Below, piece after piece: positions 32,962 to 41,408 of a stretch of 43,004 bases of DNA. Source of the DNA: a virus. The position numbers and the translations under genes were made by a program. Position 1 is the stretch's first letter. Each line of letters opens with the position of its first letter. The notes under the pieces were generated by a model that was given only the letters and a program-made list of their open reading frames with translations, was not told the origin of the DNA and did no database searches. The DNA is taken from the IMG/VR virus record IMGVR_UViG_3300020222_000057, positions 1 through 43,004 of that record; one strand, given 5' to 3'.

Positions 32962-33600
32962 ATGCGAAAATTATTACTTTCATTGGTAGTATTGATGTTT
33001 ACCGGCGTAACTCCTGCGCCTATTATGAAGCCATTAGCTTGGGAGCAACCAAACAAACCCGGGCGGCAAAAATGGAGTGAACATACATTCCAGTATATAT
33101 ATCGTAATTTCGATAAACTCGATAAGGCTATAGATATAAATTACTTTTGTCCCAATTATCATAACATGAACCGTGACGAACGTGTTAACGCTTGGGGACA
33201 GCTCGTAGCGTCCATAGCGTGGTTTGAGAGCGGTTGGAACCCCCGTGCCCGTATGCCGGAACCCCGTTTGGGGTTTGACCCTGTAACGGGCGATACGGTG
33301 ATTGCAGAGGGGTTGCTACAATTAGGTTATAGCGATTCGATGTGGCGCGAATATTGTCGATTTGATTGGATGGGGGACCGTGCCCTTGATGCAGATGATT
33401 TGCAACGTACCATGATTAATCCGCGTACACATCTTGAGTGCGGTGTAGGCATCTTGGCAAGTCAAGTAGAACGGTATGGGCGTATAGTAATAGATACCGG
33501 TGCCTATTGGGCGGTTATCAAATTAAATCACCGTAATCAGCGGATAGATGGCATACGGCGTATGGTTATGAGACTGCCAATGTGTTTGGATGAGGAGTAA
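32962..33600 (+). CDS. Lytic transglycosylase-like exported protein, 212 aa
   Basis: Signal peptide MRKLLLSLVVLMFTGVTPA. Then ASIAWFESGWNPRARM, whose E fits the catalytic Glu of the SLT fold (W-x-E-S-x-[WF]-x-P), and EGLLQLGYSD in the usual G-L-x-Q position. GC-richer than its neighbours. Probably cleaves peptidoglycan from the periplasm, for lysis or entry. Terminator follows at once. Confidence 0.72.
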   Translation: MRKLLLSLVVLMFTGVTPAPIMKPLAWEQPNKPGRQKWSEHTFQYIYRNFDKLDKAIDINYFCPNYHNMNRDERVNAWGQLVASIAWFESGWNPRARMPEPRLGFDPVTGDTVIAEGLLQLGYSDSMWREYCRFDWMGDRALDADDLQRTMINPRTHLECGVGILASQVERYGRIVIDTGAYWAVIKLNHRNQRIDGIRRMVMRLPMCLDEE

Positions 33601-33609
33601 GATAATTTT

Positions 33610-33636
33610 AGCGCGGCGTTGCCGCGCTTTTTATTT
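33610..33636 (+). terminator. Rho-independent terminator
   Basis: AGCGCGGC-GTT-GCCGCGCT followed by TTTTATTT. Its T-run reaches the -35 region of the next promoter. Confidence 0.85.
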
Positions 33637-33652
33637 GTGCCAGCCGCCGTGT

Positions 33653-33664
33653 TAGAATAGACAT
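33653..33664 (+). promoter_or_regulatory. Likely leaderless promoter (-10 part)
   Basis: TAGAAT (33653-33658), then AGACAT and ATG at 33665, the 6-base gap of the leaderless set. The -35 region overlaps the terminator T-run and is weak. Confidence 0.5.
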
Positions 33665-33985
33665 ATGGATAATATAAAAATTGCAATAGTTGGAGCGATG
33701 TTAATAAGCAATGGAATATTTGCGTGTTTTTTATCTAGAGCTATTAGTGCAGGTTCTATGCCTTGGTGGTCGTCGTATTTAACTAGCTTTATAAGCGCTT
33801 CTATATTTGCTTATCAATTACGTAGTAAGCTAATGCCTTTAACACTTATGTCTGTATTTCAGACTTTCTTTTTTCATGCTGCTTGGTATGCAACAGCATT
33901 TTTTATTTTAGGTAATGAATTAAAAGGTATAAAAATAATAGGTTTGTTATTTGCTTTTGCAGGTATGATTATGATGTCACTATAA
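33665..33985 (+). CDS. Four-helix membrane protein, 106 aa
   Basis: Four hydrophobic segments: residues 5-25, 35-53, 60-82 and 88-106 (last: IIGLLFAFAGMIMMSL). The pattern resembles half of a drug/metabolite-transporter-type (EamA/SMR) fold. In a phage beside a lysis gene a holin role is also possible. No catalytic motif. Confidence 0.65.
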   Translation: MDNIKIAIVGAMLISNGIFACFLSRAISAGSMPWWSSYLTSFISASIFAYQLRSKLMPLTLMSVFQTFFFHAAWYATAFFILGNELKGIKIIGLLFAFAGMIMMSL

Positions 33986-33997
33986 AGGAGAAATACA

Positions 33998-34234
33998 ATG
34001 AATGGCTTAACACAAGCACAAGTAGAAAATGCAAAAAATCTTGCATGTGAAAAATGTAATGGTAATTTGATGAAGCAAGTATTTGTAATTAAAGTAATCT
34101 CTGGCTTAGTTACTGGTGATTCCAAGGACACACTAGTGCCGGTGCCTGTTTTTGCTTGTAATAATTGCAATCATGTCAATGGCTTGTTTGCTAAAGATTT
34201 AAAGCTTGGTGACGTTCCACACGTACAAGTCTAA
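33998..34234 (+). CDS. Zinc-ribbon phage protein, 78 aa
   Basis: AAGGAGAAATACA ribosome site. CEKCNG (residues 17-22) and CNNCNH (54-59) sit on both sides of a strand-rich middle (VFIKVISGL, VPVPVFA). The layout C-x2-C ... P-V-F-x-C-x2-C is common in marine T4-like phages, function unknown. Confidence 0.75.
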   Translation: MNGLTQAQVENAKNLACEKCNGNLMKQVFVIKVISGLVTGDSKDTLVPVPVFACNNCNHVNGLFAKDLKLGDVPHVQV

Positions 34235-34255
34235 TTACTATACATCTTGACGGTG

Positions 34256-34275
34256 AGGAAAGGTGCATGTATGAT
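34256..34275 (+). promoter_or_regulatory. Promoter of the HNH gene
   Basis: TTGACG about 34247-34252, 17 bp, TATGAT about 34270-34275. A start near 34282 excludes the upstream ATG and supports the ATG at 34303. Confidence 0.55.
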
Positions 34276-34302
34276 GAGAAAACTTCCAACGAGGTTTACA
34301 AC

Positions 34303-34824
34303 ATGAAAGTTCTCACCTTAGCTTCTAACTATGAGCCACTTGGAGTAGTCTCATGGGAACGAGCTATAACACTTATTTTTTCTAATAAAGTCACTACTTT
34401 AGAAGAATATGATAGCATTATACGCTCACCGTCAGTTACAATGAAAATTCCTGCCGTTATTGTTTTTAAAAACGGCAAGAATGGTAAACAAAAAAATTCA
34501 GTAAGATTTTCAAGAAAAAATGTTTGGATACGAGATGAAGGTAAGTGCCAATATTGTAGCAAATTTGTTTCTATTAATACATTTACGATTGATCACGTTG
34601 TTCCAAAAACTTCTGGCGGTAGAACAGTTTGGGATAATGTTGTAGCCTGTTGTTATACATGTAACCAGAAAAAAGGCGATAAGCATCTAAAAGATTCAGG
34701 TATGAAACTATTTAAGATGCCAAAGAAGCCAAATAAACTTCCTTATTTACAAGAAATAACTGACGGACAATATGATTTAGAGAAAAATATTCCTGTATCT
34801 TGGAAGTTTTATTTAGAAAGATAA
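34303..34824 (+). CDS. HNH endonuclease, 173 aa
   Basis: MKVLTLASNYEPLGVVSWER is a common N-terminal domain of this HNH family; then CQYC, FTIDHVVPKTSGGRTVWDNV and CCYTCNQKKGD give the complete zinc-HNH site. Start at 34303 preferred (ACGAGGTTTACAAC before it and promoter position). Present in phages and cyanobacteria as free-standing genes, probably a homing or packaging-linked nuclease. Confidence 0.85.
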   Translation: MKVLTLASNYEPLGVVSWERAITLIFSNKVTTLEEYDSIIRSPSVTMKIPAVIVFKNGKNGKQKNSVRFSRKNVWIRDEGKCQYCSKFVSINTFTIDHVVPKTSGGRTVWDNVVACCYTCNQKKGDKHLKDSGMKLFKMPKKPNKLPYLQEITDGQYDLEKNIPVSWKFYLER

Positions 34825-34827
34825 ATA

Positions 34828-35436
34828 ATGTATTTAACAGCAATCGATACGGAAACAACTGGTCTTGATTTAAAAAGGCATCAAATAATTCAACTTGGCG
34901 TTATTAGATATAAATTAGAAGATTGTGGTAATTTAAAAATGCTTGAAAAGTATCAATACAATATAAAACCAAGTAATATTAAAGCAGCTTCACCAGAAGC
35001 ACTTAAGATTAATGGTTATAATGAACAAGCGTGGCGTGATGCAATTCCATTTATAGACTGCTTTCCATTATTAAACGATATTTTTACTAGATCAGAAGCA
35101 TTAATTGGTCAAAACCTTATTTTTGATTTACGCTTTATAGCTAAAGAATATTGGCGATATGGTTTAATAATGCCAAAGATTCCTAAGTATATTGATACAA
35201 AATATATGGGGCAACAATTAGTAAATGAAGGCAAAATTAAATCTTGCTCTATGGATAACATGTGCAAACACTTTAGCATCAAGTATAGTGGCAGAGCGCA
35301 CACTGCCTTGACTGACTGCGAGAGAACGGTTACAGTGTGGGAACGCCTGATGAAGCATGTGGAAACCAGATATTTTACCTTTGAGGAGCCTTATGATGCA
35401 TTCAAGAAAAATACAAATGCCAGAAAAGTTATCTAG
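34828..35436 (+). CDS. DEDDh 3'-5' exonuclease (DnaQ-like), 202 aa
   Basis: AIDTETTGLDL (motif I, residues 4-14), NLIFDLRFIAKE (motif II) and HTALTDCE (motif III, H-x4-D) complete the DEDDh site. Acts on DNA or RNA 3' ends; such phage genes serve proofreading, repair or tRNA/RNA trimming. No polymerase domain. Overlaps the next gene by 44 bases. Confidence 0.88.
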   Translation: MYLTAIDTETTGLDLKRHQIIQLGVIRYKLEDCGNLKMLEKYQYNIKPSNIKAASPEALKINGYNEQAWRDAIPFIDCFPLLNDIFTRSEALIGQNLIFDLRFIAKEYWRYGLIMPKIPKYIDTKYMGQQLVNEGKIKSCSMDNMCKHFSIKYSGRAHTALTDCERTVTVWERLMKHVETRYFTFEEPYDAFKKNTNARKVI

Positions 35437-35593
35437 CAAAGATATATCAAGTATAGTATATGTGTTTAAAACTATGTCGAGTGCAGCAAGACATGATTTT
35501 CTTTCTTCTCTTATTATTCAACATCCAGAACATTATAGAAAAATTAGCAAGGCTTTAGGCAAAGAATATAAGAGTTCTATTGGTTTAGCATAA
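35393..35593 (+). CDS. Hypothetical helical protein, 66 aa
   Basis: GAGGAGCCTT before ATG at 35393 sets the start. SSKDISSIVYVFKTMSSAAR and HDFLSSLIIQHPEHYRKISK: three helices. Function unknown; translated with the exonuclease. Confidence 0.65.
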   Translation: MMHSRKIQMPEKLSSKDISSIVYVFKTMSSAARHDFLSSLIIQHPEHYRKISKALGKEYKSSIGLA

Positions 35594-35639
35594 TACTATG
35601 TAATATAAGGGCGTTTGGTATGCCCTTGAGGGAAAGTAG

Positions 35640-35807
35640 ATGTCTGTTCCGGCATATATTATAAATGACAAAAAACAAGAACGCAGACAAGAAATACAAT
35701 TAGAAATCCCCGACTATTCAAAACAATATTACGAATATACAGAAAAACTTCAAAAAAAAGAACAAGAATCTAAAAAAGAAACCGTAATACATATTCAAAT
35801 ATACTAA
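35640..35807 (+). CDS. Hypothetical charged protein, 55 aa
   Basis: GAGGGAAAGTAG before ATG. MSVPAYIINDKKQERRQEIQ then a charged helix and short strand. Function unknown. A terminator follows. Confidence 0.65.
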   Translation: MSVPAYIINDKKQERRQEIQLEIPDYSKQYYEYTEKLQKKEQESKKETVIHIQIY

Positions 35808-35833
35808 TTATTTAAGAATTTTAAAGCTTTAAG

Positions 35834-35868
35834 AACTACTTATGACATGGTGCATAAGTAGTTTTTTT
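35834..35868 (+). terminator. Rho-independent terminator
   Basis: AACTACTTATG/CATAAGTAGTT hairpin followed by TTTTTTATTT. Separates the exonuclease operon from the virion-protein operon starting 8 bases later. Confidence 0.85.
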
Positions 35869-35875
35869 ATTTCCA

Positions 35876-36958
35876 ATGAGCGAACTATTACTAGAAAAAA
35901 TTAGTCACGATGAACTTTTGAAACAACTTCAAGAGTTCTATAATTATGCAAAAAAAAGACTTAAATTAGATCGTGATCCCCAAATATTTTTAAAAAGAGA
36001 TAATGTTAATTCAGAAGATTTCTTAGGAAAAACAGGATATTATGATCCTGAAGAAGAAAAAGTTGTTCTTTATATAGTCGATAGACACGCAAAAGATATT
36101 GTTAGATCTTTATCACATGAATTAATACATCACACACAAAAACTTAGAGGTATTACCGATAATGTAAATTTAAACAATATTGGTATCGATCCATCATATG
36201 CTTTACACAATAAAGATTTAAGAACGATGGAGAAACAAGCATTTTTATGGGGCGACATGATATTTCGTGATTGGACCGATAAACAAAAAAAGAAAAGGAA
36301 AAATACTATGGCTGAACAAAAAATAGCTAAAAAAGATTATGATCGTGATGGCAAAAAAGAAAGTCCTTCTGCTGAATATCGCGGGTCAGTCGATGCTGCC
36401 ATTAAAGCTTCTAATGATAAGAAGAAAAAAAATAAAACAATAAAAAAGGAAAACGATATGAAAATTAAGATGACTAATGAAGAAGAAGTTGTAGAAGCTA
36501 AAGATGACGAAACAGAAGAAATAGTAGGATTAGGTAGCGAATTACCACCACGTAATCTTGCAGATTTACCACCTGACGTAACAGGTGAAGAGGAAGAAGA
36601 CGCTGGCGGCGGTGAGGATGAGAAGTTAGGCGGTGGATTACCACTAGGCCGCGTAGAAGATAAATTTAATGATATGGATGCTGAACAGCAAGCTAGATTT
36701 CTTACATTTTTAGCTAAGAAGGCTAAAGATAAAAAAGCTGCGGCTAGAGAACTAGACCGCCAACTACGCGCAGAAAAAGAAACAGAACGTAGAGCAAGCT
36801 TTGCAAGCCTACCCGGCGCCAAGCCCCCAATGGAAGAATCAAAGCAAAATCCATATCCTGTATTATTCGAACAACGTGAACGCTTATTAAAAGAAGCATT
36901 TCAAACACGTGAAGAGCGTGTTTATAACGAATTAATCAAACGCTTCATTAAAAAATAA
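35876..36958 (+). CDS. HExxH metalloprotease domain fused to charged scaffold-like region, 360 aa
   Basis: Residues 1-140: metallopeptidase-like, SLSHELIHHTQKLRGI with HELIHH and a following W-G-D segment. Residues 145-200: KKDYDRDGKKESPSAEYRGS, then lysine-rich DAAIKASNDKKKKNKT, a segment seen in T4-like marine phage prohead proteins. Residues 205-360: very acidic, then charged helices. MSELLLEKISHDELLKQLQE opens it like the MKITK type. Possibly a prohead core protein with a self-processing protease. Methionines at KKRKNTM and NDMKIK could be internal starts. Confidence 0.7.
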   Translation: MSELLLEKISHDELLKQLQEFYNYAKKRLKLDRDPQIFLKRDNVNSEDFLGKTGYYDPEEEKVVLYIVDRHAKDIVRSLSHELIHHTQKLRGITDNVNLNNIGIDPSYALHNKDLRTMEKQAFLWGDMIFRDWTDKQKKKRKNTMAEQKIAKKDYDRDGKKESPSAEYRGSVDAAIKASNDKKKKNKTIKKENDMKIKMTNEEEVVEAKDDETEEIVGLGSELPPRNLADLPPDVTGEEEEDAGGGEDEKLGGGLPLGRVEDKFNDMDAEQQARFLTFLAKKAKDKKAAARELDRQLRAEKETERRASFASLPGAKPPMEESKQNPYPVLFEQRERLLKEAFQTREERVYNELIKRFIKK

Positions 36959-37215
36959 TGGCTAGAAGTTTTATAATTTCTTATGATTCTACAAGAACAG
37001 AAGAAACTGTTCTTGTTACTACTTCTTTTGCTGTAACCGTTCCAAGTGGTTCTGTATCATTGCTTGCTACGGTTACAGTAGATGGAGCAGCATATTTTGC
37101 TACAGTTCCTTCTGGATCTGGAGAGATTACTAGATATTATCCAATAATTGAACAGCAAAACACCTGTATTAGTTTAAAAAATACATTTGTTCCTTATATA
37201 TTAACAATTGGTTAA
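36958..37215 (+). CDS. Beta-rich hypothetical protein, 85 aa
   Basis: TAATG overlap with the upstream gene. VTTSFAVTVPSGSVSLLATV and AAYFATVPSGSGEI are beta repeats with PSGS turns, like a small virion decoration or tail-spike-like module. No family recognised. Confidence 0.65.
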   Translation: MARSFIISYDSTRTEETVLVTTSFAVTVPSGSVSLLATVTVDGAAYFATVPSGSGEITRYYPIIEQQNTCISLKNTFVPYILTIG

Positions 37216-37225
37216 AACACTTAAT

Positions 37226-38731
37226 ATGGATAATTTATTATTAGAAAAAACAATTAGTCATTTATATGAAAACGGTAGAATGACTATTGGTAAATTAAAA
37301 GAACGTATTAAACTATCGTCATTATTTACTTTAAATGAAAGTAAAATAACCGATGGTAAAGAAATACTTTTATCTTATAGTGTAAATGAAAATAAACTTT
37401 TAATCGCTAATAATAAATCTGACATTAAACAGGGTTGCAAATCAATAAAAGAATTTATTAAAACATTAGAAGAAAATAAAGATTCCTGTTTCAATTCATT
37501 AAATGGTTTAGAACATAATATTAATCGGATGAATACAGAAGACCAAAAAGATATTTTTGGTGATAATAATAAGATATATTATAAAGTAAAAGTATTGTTT
37601 TTTCCAAATGATGGCTATGATTATAATACAAATTATATTATGCCATTAGATGAAGGTCATTGTCAATATGATGAAAAAGGAAAAAAAATATTATCTGAAA
37701 TAACTATTAAATTAAATAAATTTAATTCTCACATAAGCGAATGGCAAAAACGCAGCAGATCAGAAAAATATATGAATGAGTCTGCCGCTTATGAAAAGTT
37801 GTTAGAATTACATAATAAAGAATATGTAAATATAGCTAATAGCAATATTAATAATTGTTTAAATAATGTTAATTCTTATATTAATAACGATAACTTCAAA
37901 TTACATGATGAATCCAGCATTAATGATTATATGCTTTCAAGAACATATATGTTACTAAATAATATGCTTGATTCTTCTAAAACTTCTCCTTATGACTCTA
38001 TTGCAAAAATGAATATAGCAAAGAAAGTTTTAGGAGTCAATGGTATTAGTTATTATGATTTAGGCAATGTTTTGAACCCTGATCAATTGTCTTATGTTAA
38101 AGACAATATATTAAATCATGACAGTAAAAAAGAATTTTTAAATACTGCTATTAAACCTCTAGAAGATACTTTAATTGAATATTCTGTTAATGTTTTAAAA
38201 AGCAGCAAATCAATATTACTATTAGAAAATTCTTTAAATTATAAAAGTTATTCTAAGTTATTAGAAAATAGTTTAAAATTTATTGAATCTAGTCGTAATT
38301 TAAAAACATTAAAAAATGAATTATTAAACTTGCGTTTTATAGATAAACAAATGTCTAAAAAGAAAAAACCATTTTATTATGATGGCAAAAAATGTATTTT
38401 AGATAATAATTATAAACCCATCAGAGAATTATTAAAGTTATTAAGTCCATTAACAGATAATACAGATAAACAAATAATAACAGAAAATATTTTAAATGAT
38501 ATAATTATAGAAGATATAAAAAAGCGTGGCAATAAACATTGTTTGATTTCTATTAAATCTCGTAGAAATTTAGGTTGTTATAGCAGCGAAGAGGGAGCTA
38601 AAGAGCGAGAAAGACAAGTAAATTATTTTAAACATAGAAAGAAAAAATCAACCAAAAAAGAATCTAGTAGCGTAGGTGGCGGTGGTATGGAATTCGGAGC
38701 AGTGCAAAAAATAGAACCGGAGCAACAATAA
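37226..38731 (+). CDS. Large asparagine-rich hypothetical virion-region protein, 501 aa
   Basis: ATG at 37226 taken; a TTG at 37208 is possible. MDNLLLEKTISHLYENGRMT resembles the MKITK opener. Rich in Asn, Lys, Ile and helices (LNKFNSHISEWQKRS, IKPLEDTLIEYSVNVLKSSK), with a basic C-terminus (KHRKKKSTKKESSS) and a glycine run. No catalytic motif. Position between probable head proteins suggests a structural or internal protein. Confidence 0.65.
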   Translation: MDNLLLEKTISHLYENGRMTIGKLKERIKLSSLFTLNESKITDGKEILLSYSVNENKLLIANNKSDIKQGCKSIKEFIKTLEENKDSCFNSLNGLEHNINRMNTEDQKDIFGDNNKIYYKVKVLFFPNDGYDYNTNYIMPLDEGHCQYDEKGKKILSEITIKLNKFNSHISEWQKRSRSEKYMNESAAYEKLLELHNKEYVNIANSNINNCLNNVNSYINNDNFKLHDESSINDYMLSRTYMLLNNMLDSSKTSPYDSIAKMNIAKKVLGVNGISYYDLGNVLNPDQLSYVKDNILNHDSKKEFLNTAIKPLEDTLIEYSVNVLKSSKSILLLENSLNYKSYSKLLENSLKFIESSRNLKTLKNELLNLRFIDKQMSKKKKPFYYDGKKCILDNNYKPIRELLKLLSPLTDNTDKQIITENILNDIIIEDIKKRGNKHCLISIKSRRNLGCYSSEEGAKERERQVNYFKHRKKKSTKKESSSVGGGGMEFGAVQKIEPEQQ

Positions 38732-39573
38732 TGGAACAATTTGATGAATTAAGAAGTTATATTCGTAACGTATTATTAAAAATACGCGACAACCAAAAAA
38801 AAGTTCTAAAGGCAGATTTAAAAGAAGAACGCGCATTGCGTAGATTGGTACGCAAAATGCTTGTTGAAATTAAAGAAACATCACCGCACGAATTAACTGG
38901 TATTAACGTACTGGAAAAATTGCTTGGCAACATCATGCCAGTTATTGAAACTGGATATAAGAGTTTAACTACTGATCCATCACAACGTGAATCATATGGT
39001 GCCCATATTTTGAGAGCAGTACAAAATCTTCTTTCGATACCATCCATGTATTTTGATCTTGATAGTAAGGGCGACATGAAAACTGATGGCGAGGCAGTTG
39101 AAGAGCGGCCTACAGATATACAAAAAGAAGAAGTAAAAATTAAAATGAGCAAGAAGGACAAAGAAGAGCAAGAAAAGTTCATAGATATTAATAAAGATAG
39201 TAAAGAAACAGAAGAAGAAACACCAGATCCTAGCGATCCAATGAGTGCTTTCCAAGATATTGAAGGTGAAGATCACACTGGTAGATCATTTGCATTAGAA
39301 ACATTTAAAAAAGTGCAAAAACAAGTTCTTGAATCTTACTCAACATTATCAAATCCAAAAGATAGAGAAGTATTTGAAGAATATCTAATTACAAATATTA
39401 AGTTGTATCTAAGACGTTTCGAAGAAGAACTTTCTGATAAACCCCCGGTTCCAACAACTCCATCATATGAAGCTGCTGTTTCAAAGATAGATTCACAAAC
39501 AGCTGGTGGAGCGACAGCAGCTGGTGGATTATCGGGAGTTGAAGAACCAGAACAATCAACAGTAGGAGCATAG
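38731..39573 (+). CDS. Probable virion/head-assembly protein, 280 aa
   Basis: N-terminal helices (LRSYIRNVLLKIRDNQKKVL, LRRLVRKMLVEIKE) match the amphipathic openers of this region. The middle is highly charged (IDINKDSKETEEETPDPSDP), the C-terminus low-complexity (QTAGGATAAGGLSG). TAATG overlap with 37226. No named family. Confidence 0.65.
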   Translation: MEQFDELRSYIRNVLLKIRDNQKKVLKADLKEERALRRLVRKMLVEIKETSPHELTGINVLEKLLGNIMPVIETGYKSLTTDPSQRESYGAHILRAVQNLLSIPSMYFDLDSKGDMKTDGEAVEERPTDIQKEEVKIKMSKKDKEEQEKFIDINKDSKETEEETPDPSDPMSAFQDIEGEDHTGRSFALETFKKVQKQVLESYSTLSNPKDREVFEEYLITNIKLYLRRFEEELSDKPPVPTTPSYEAAVSKIDSQTAGGATAAGGLSGVEEPEQSTVGA

Positions 39574-39630
39574 TCAGTTACGATACGTTAGAAGACAAAT
39601 GTTGTTAAATTAGATAAAAAGGAATTTATT

Positions 39631-39873
39631 ATGAATCCAGCTAAACGTAAAAAGTTGTATAGATTAGAATTACAAAAAAAACAATCACAATTAGTAGATA
39701 TAGTAGAAGAAAAAGTAGTACAAAAAGAAGAAGTAAAACCAATAACAGAAGTATTATCTGAAACTGCACCTGTTGTTGCTAGTACTTTAGAAATTGGATT
39801 GAAGTTACCAGAAACAGAAGTATTGGAAGCTAGAAAAGATAAGAAAAAGAAACTATCTTCACAAGATTCATAA
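39631..39873 (+). CDS. Small charged protein, 80 aa
   Basis: AAAGGAATTTATT before ATG. MNPAKRKKLYRLELQKKQSQ, then valine/glutamate-rich coil (VDIVEEKVVQKEEVKPITEV) and basic end. I recall similar openers in T4-like phage head genes but assign no function. Confidence 0.65.
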   Translation: MNPAKRKKLYRLELQKKQSQLVDIVEEKVVQKEEVKPITEVLSETAPVVASTLEIGLKLPETEVLEARKDKKKKLSSQDS

Positions 39874-39893
39874 ATGTGTTATAGTGGTCTATT

Positions 39894-40187
39894 ATGACCA
39901 ATAAAACATATAAACAAATAGGTGAAGAAATCGGTAAGTTGGTAGAAGAAAAAAATGCTGCATATGGTAGTTCGTTTGCAGAATGTCATAAAATCCTGAG
40001 CGTCCTGTATCCAGAAGGCATTAAGCCGGAACAATACACAGACGCTCTTGCTATTATAAGAGTAATAGATAAATTATTTAGAATAGCTAATAATAAAGAT
40101 GCATTTGTCGAATCGCCTTGGAATGATATAGCAGGTTATGCAATTTTAGGAGTAGCTAATCATGATAGCAAGCGAGATAAGAGCTAA
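39894..40187 (+). CDS. DUF1599/MazG-like small protein, 97 aa
   Basis: EEIGKLVEEKNAAYGSSFAE, GIKPEQYTDALAIIRVIDKL and SPWNDIAGYAILGV are the landmarks of a phage DUF1599-like family, possibly an all-alpha NTP-pyrophosphatase relative. TATAGT is 8 bases upstream of ATG. Overlaps the next gene by 26 bases. Confidence 0.72.
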   Translation: MTNKTYKQIGEEIGKLVEEKNAAYGSSFAECHKILSVLYPEGIKPEQYTDALAIIRVIDKLFRIANNKDAFVESPWNDIAGYAILGVANHDSKRDKS

Positions 40188-40596
40188 TATAAAAAATACT
40201 AAAAATAGAACTTGTAAAGATTATTCTATTCTTAATGTTTTAAGATCACAAAAAAAAAGTAATGAATATTTTGAGACTATGTTAGCTAATATAGATTTAG
40301 AAGATATAATAGCATTAAAATTAGAATTAGCTTATAGATCTGTAGGAGTAGCATTATACGGTGCGCCACTTTGGAGAAATCTAAATCATATTATAAAAGA
40401 AGCATTATTAAAATATGTTGTTTCAATTAGTAAATCTAAAGGTGAAGCTGCTAGGTATGTTGGTGTAGATAGTATAAAGTTTTTATTTTTATTAAAAAAA
40501 TACAATATAGATTATTTCTTTCTTAAAGGAAAAATAAACAATGCTGATAACAGAAACACAATTAAAGAAAATATATCCGAAAGTAAAACAGGATAA
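40162..40596 (+). CDS. Helical protein with C-terminal helix-turn-helix, 144 aa
   Basis: KNTKNRTCKDYSILNVLRSQ, helical middle, then SKGEAARYVGVDSIKFLFLLK, a helix-turn-helix-like end. Overlaps the endolysin gene by 56 bases, a conspicuously long overlap. DNA-binding is probable, target unknown. Confidence 0.65.
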   Translation: MIASEIRANIKNTKNRTCKDYSILNVLRSQKKSNEYFETMLANIDLEDIIALKLELAYRSVGVALYGAPLWRNLNHIIKEALLKYVVSISKSKGEAARYVGVDSIKFLFLLKKYNIDYFFLKGKINNADNRNTIKENISESKTG

Positions 40597-41113
40597 ATTA
40601 CAGTTATATGTTAAAGCTTTTAATAATGTTTTTCCTGCCTATGGTATCAATACCGCTAGAAGGATTGCTGCATTTCTTGGACAAGTTGGCGTTGAAAGCG
40701 GACAACTCAGATACGACAAAGAATTAGCATCTAAATGGAATAAAAAAAATGTAAATGATATTAATGAACCAATAGGTAGTTTATATGAAGGAAGAAAAAA
40801 TTTAGGTAATAAATTAGCTGGTGATGGTCCAAAGTTTATTGGTCGAGGTATATTACAACTAACTGGTAGAGCTAATTATGAAAACATGTCTAAAACTCTT
40901 GGAATAGATCTTATAAATAATCCAGAGTTAGCATGCGATCCAGAAGTTAGCACCAAGATAGCTTGTGAATATTTTAAAAAACGTGGCTTATTGGAACTGG
41001 CAGATGAATGGAATTTAGATGAAATAACTCGTAGAGTAAATGGTAATGCTAAATTACATCACGATATAAGAGTAAAGTATAGCGAAGAAGCATTAAAAAC
41101 TTTAAATAAATAG
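40541..41113 (+). CDS. GH19 chitinase-like endolysin, 190 aa
   Basis: Typical phage GH19 lysozyme: FLGQVGVESGQLRY with the catalytic Glu near residue 52, SLYEGRKNLGN with the second Glu, then GDGPKFIGRGILQLTGRANY and EITRRVNG. No signal peptide, so release needs a holin. AAAGGAAAAATAAACA before ATG. Cleaves peptidoglycan glycan chains at lysis. Confidence 0.92.
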   Translation: MLITETQLKKIYPKVKQDKLQLYVKAFNNVFPAYGINTARRIAAFLGQVGVESGQLRYDKELASKWNKKNVNDINEPIGSLYEGRKNLGNKLAGDGPKFIGRGILQLTGRANYENMSKTLGIDLINNPELACDPEVSTKIACEYFKKRGLLELADEWNLDEITRRVNGNAKLHHDIRVKYSEEALKTLNK

Positions 41114-41408
41114 TTTAATATTAGGTAGTAGGCTTAACAGTAGTCAACTTTAATGAGTGAAACAAAATCCTATGTATTCTAATTGTAAGTCCGTTAACAG
41201 CGGGAGAATAAGCGAAAGCGCCGTTCACAGCACTATAAGTAACCCCGAAGTTAATTATGGTGATCAGGCTAACCTCAATACAATATTTATTAGAGAAGTT
41301 GCATAGGTTGGGGAATAGGAAAACAAAGTGTAGTCCTGAAAGACTACGAAGTATATTTTAAATCTTTGGTTCTTTGGTGTAATAACACGCCTATTATTAA
41401 ATGTTCTT
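41114..41408 (+). ncRNA. Non-coding region, candidate structured RNA
   Basis: 295 bases with no gene in a dense operon. Seen: CCTATGTA (41169-41176) pairing with TGCATAGG (41300-41307), a GCG-AAA-GCG type stem near 41212-41221 and GTAGTC-CTGAA-GACTAC (41330-41346). It matches no RNA family I can name; tmRNA, RNase P and group I core motifs were looked for and not found. Confidence 0.35.

Noticed and set aside
41114-41408. tmRNA, RNase P RNA or a second group I intron
   Set aside because: No tRNA-like ends with tag ORF, no RNase P consensus and no P3/P4/P7 core could be assembled.
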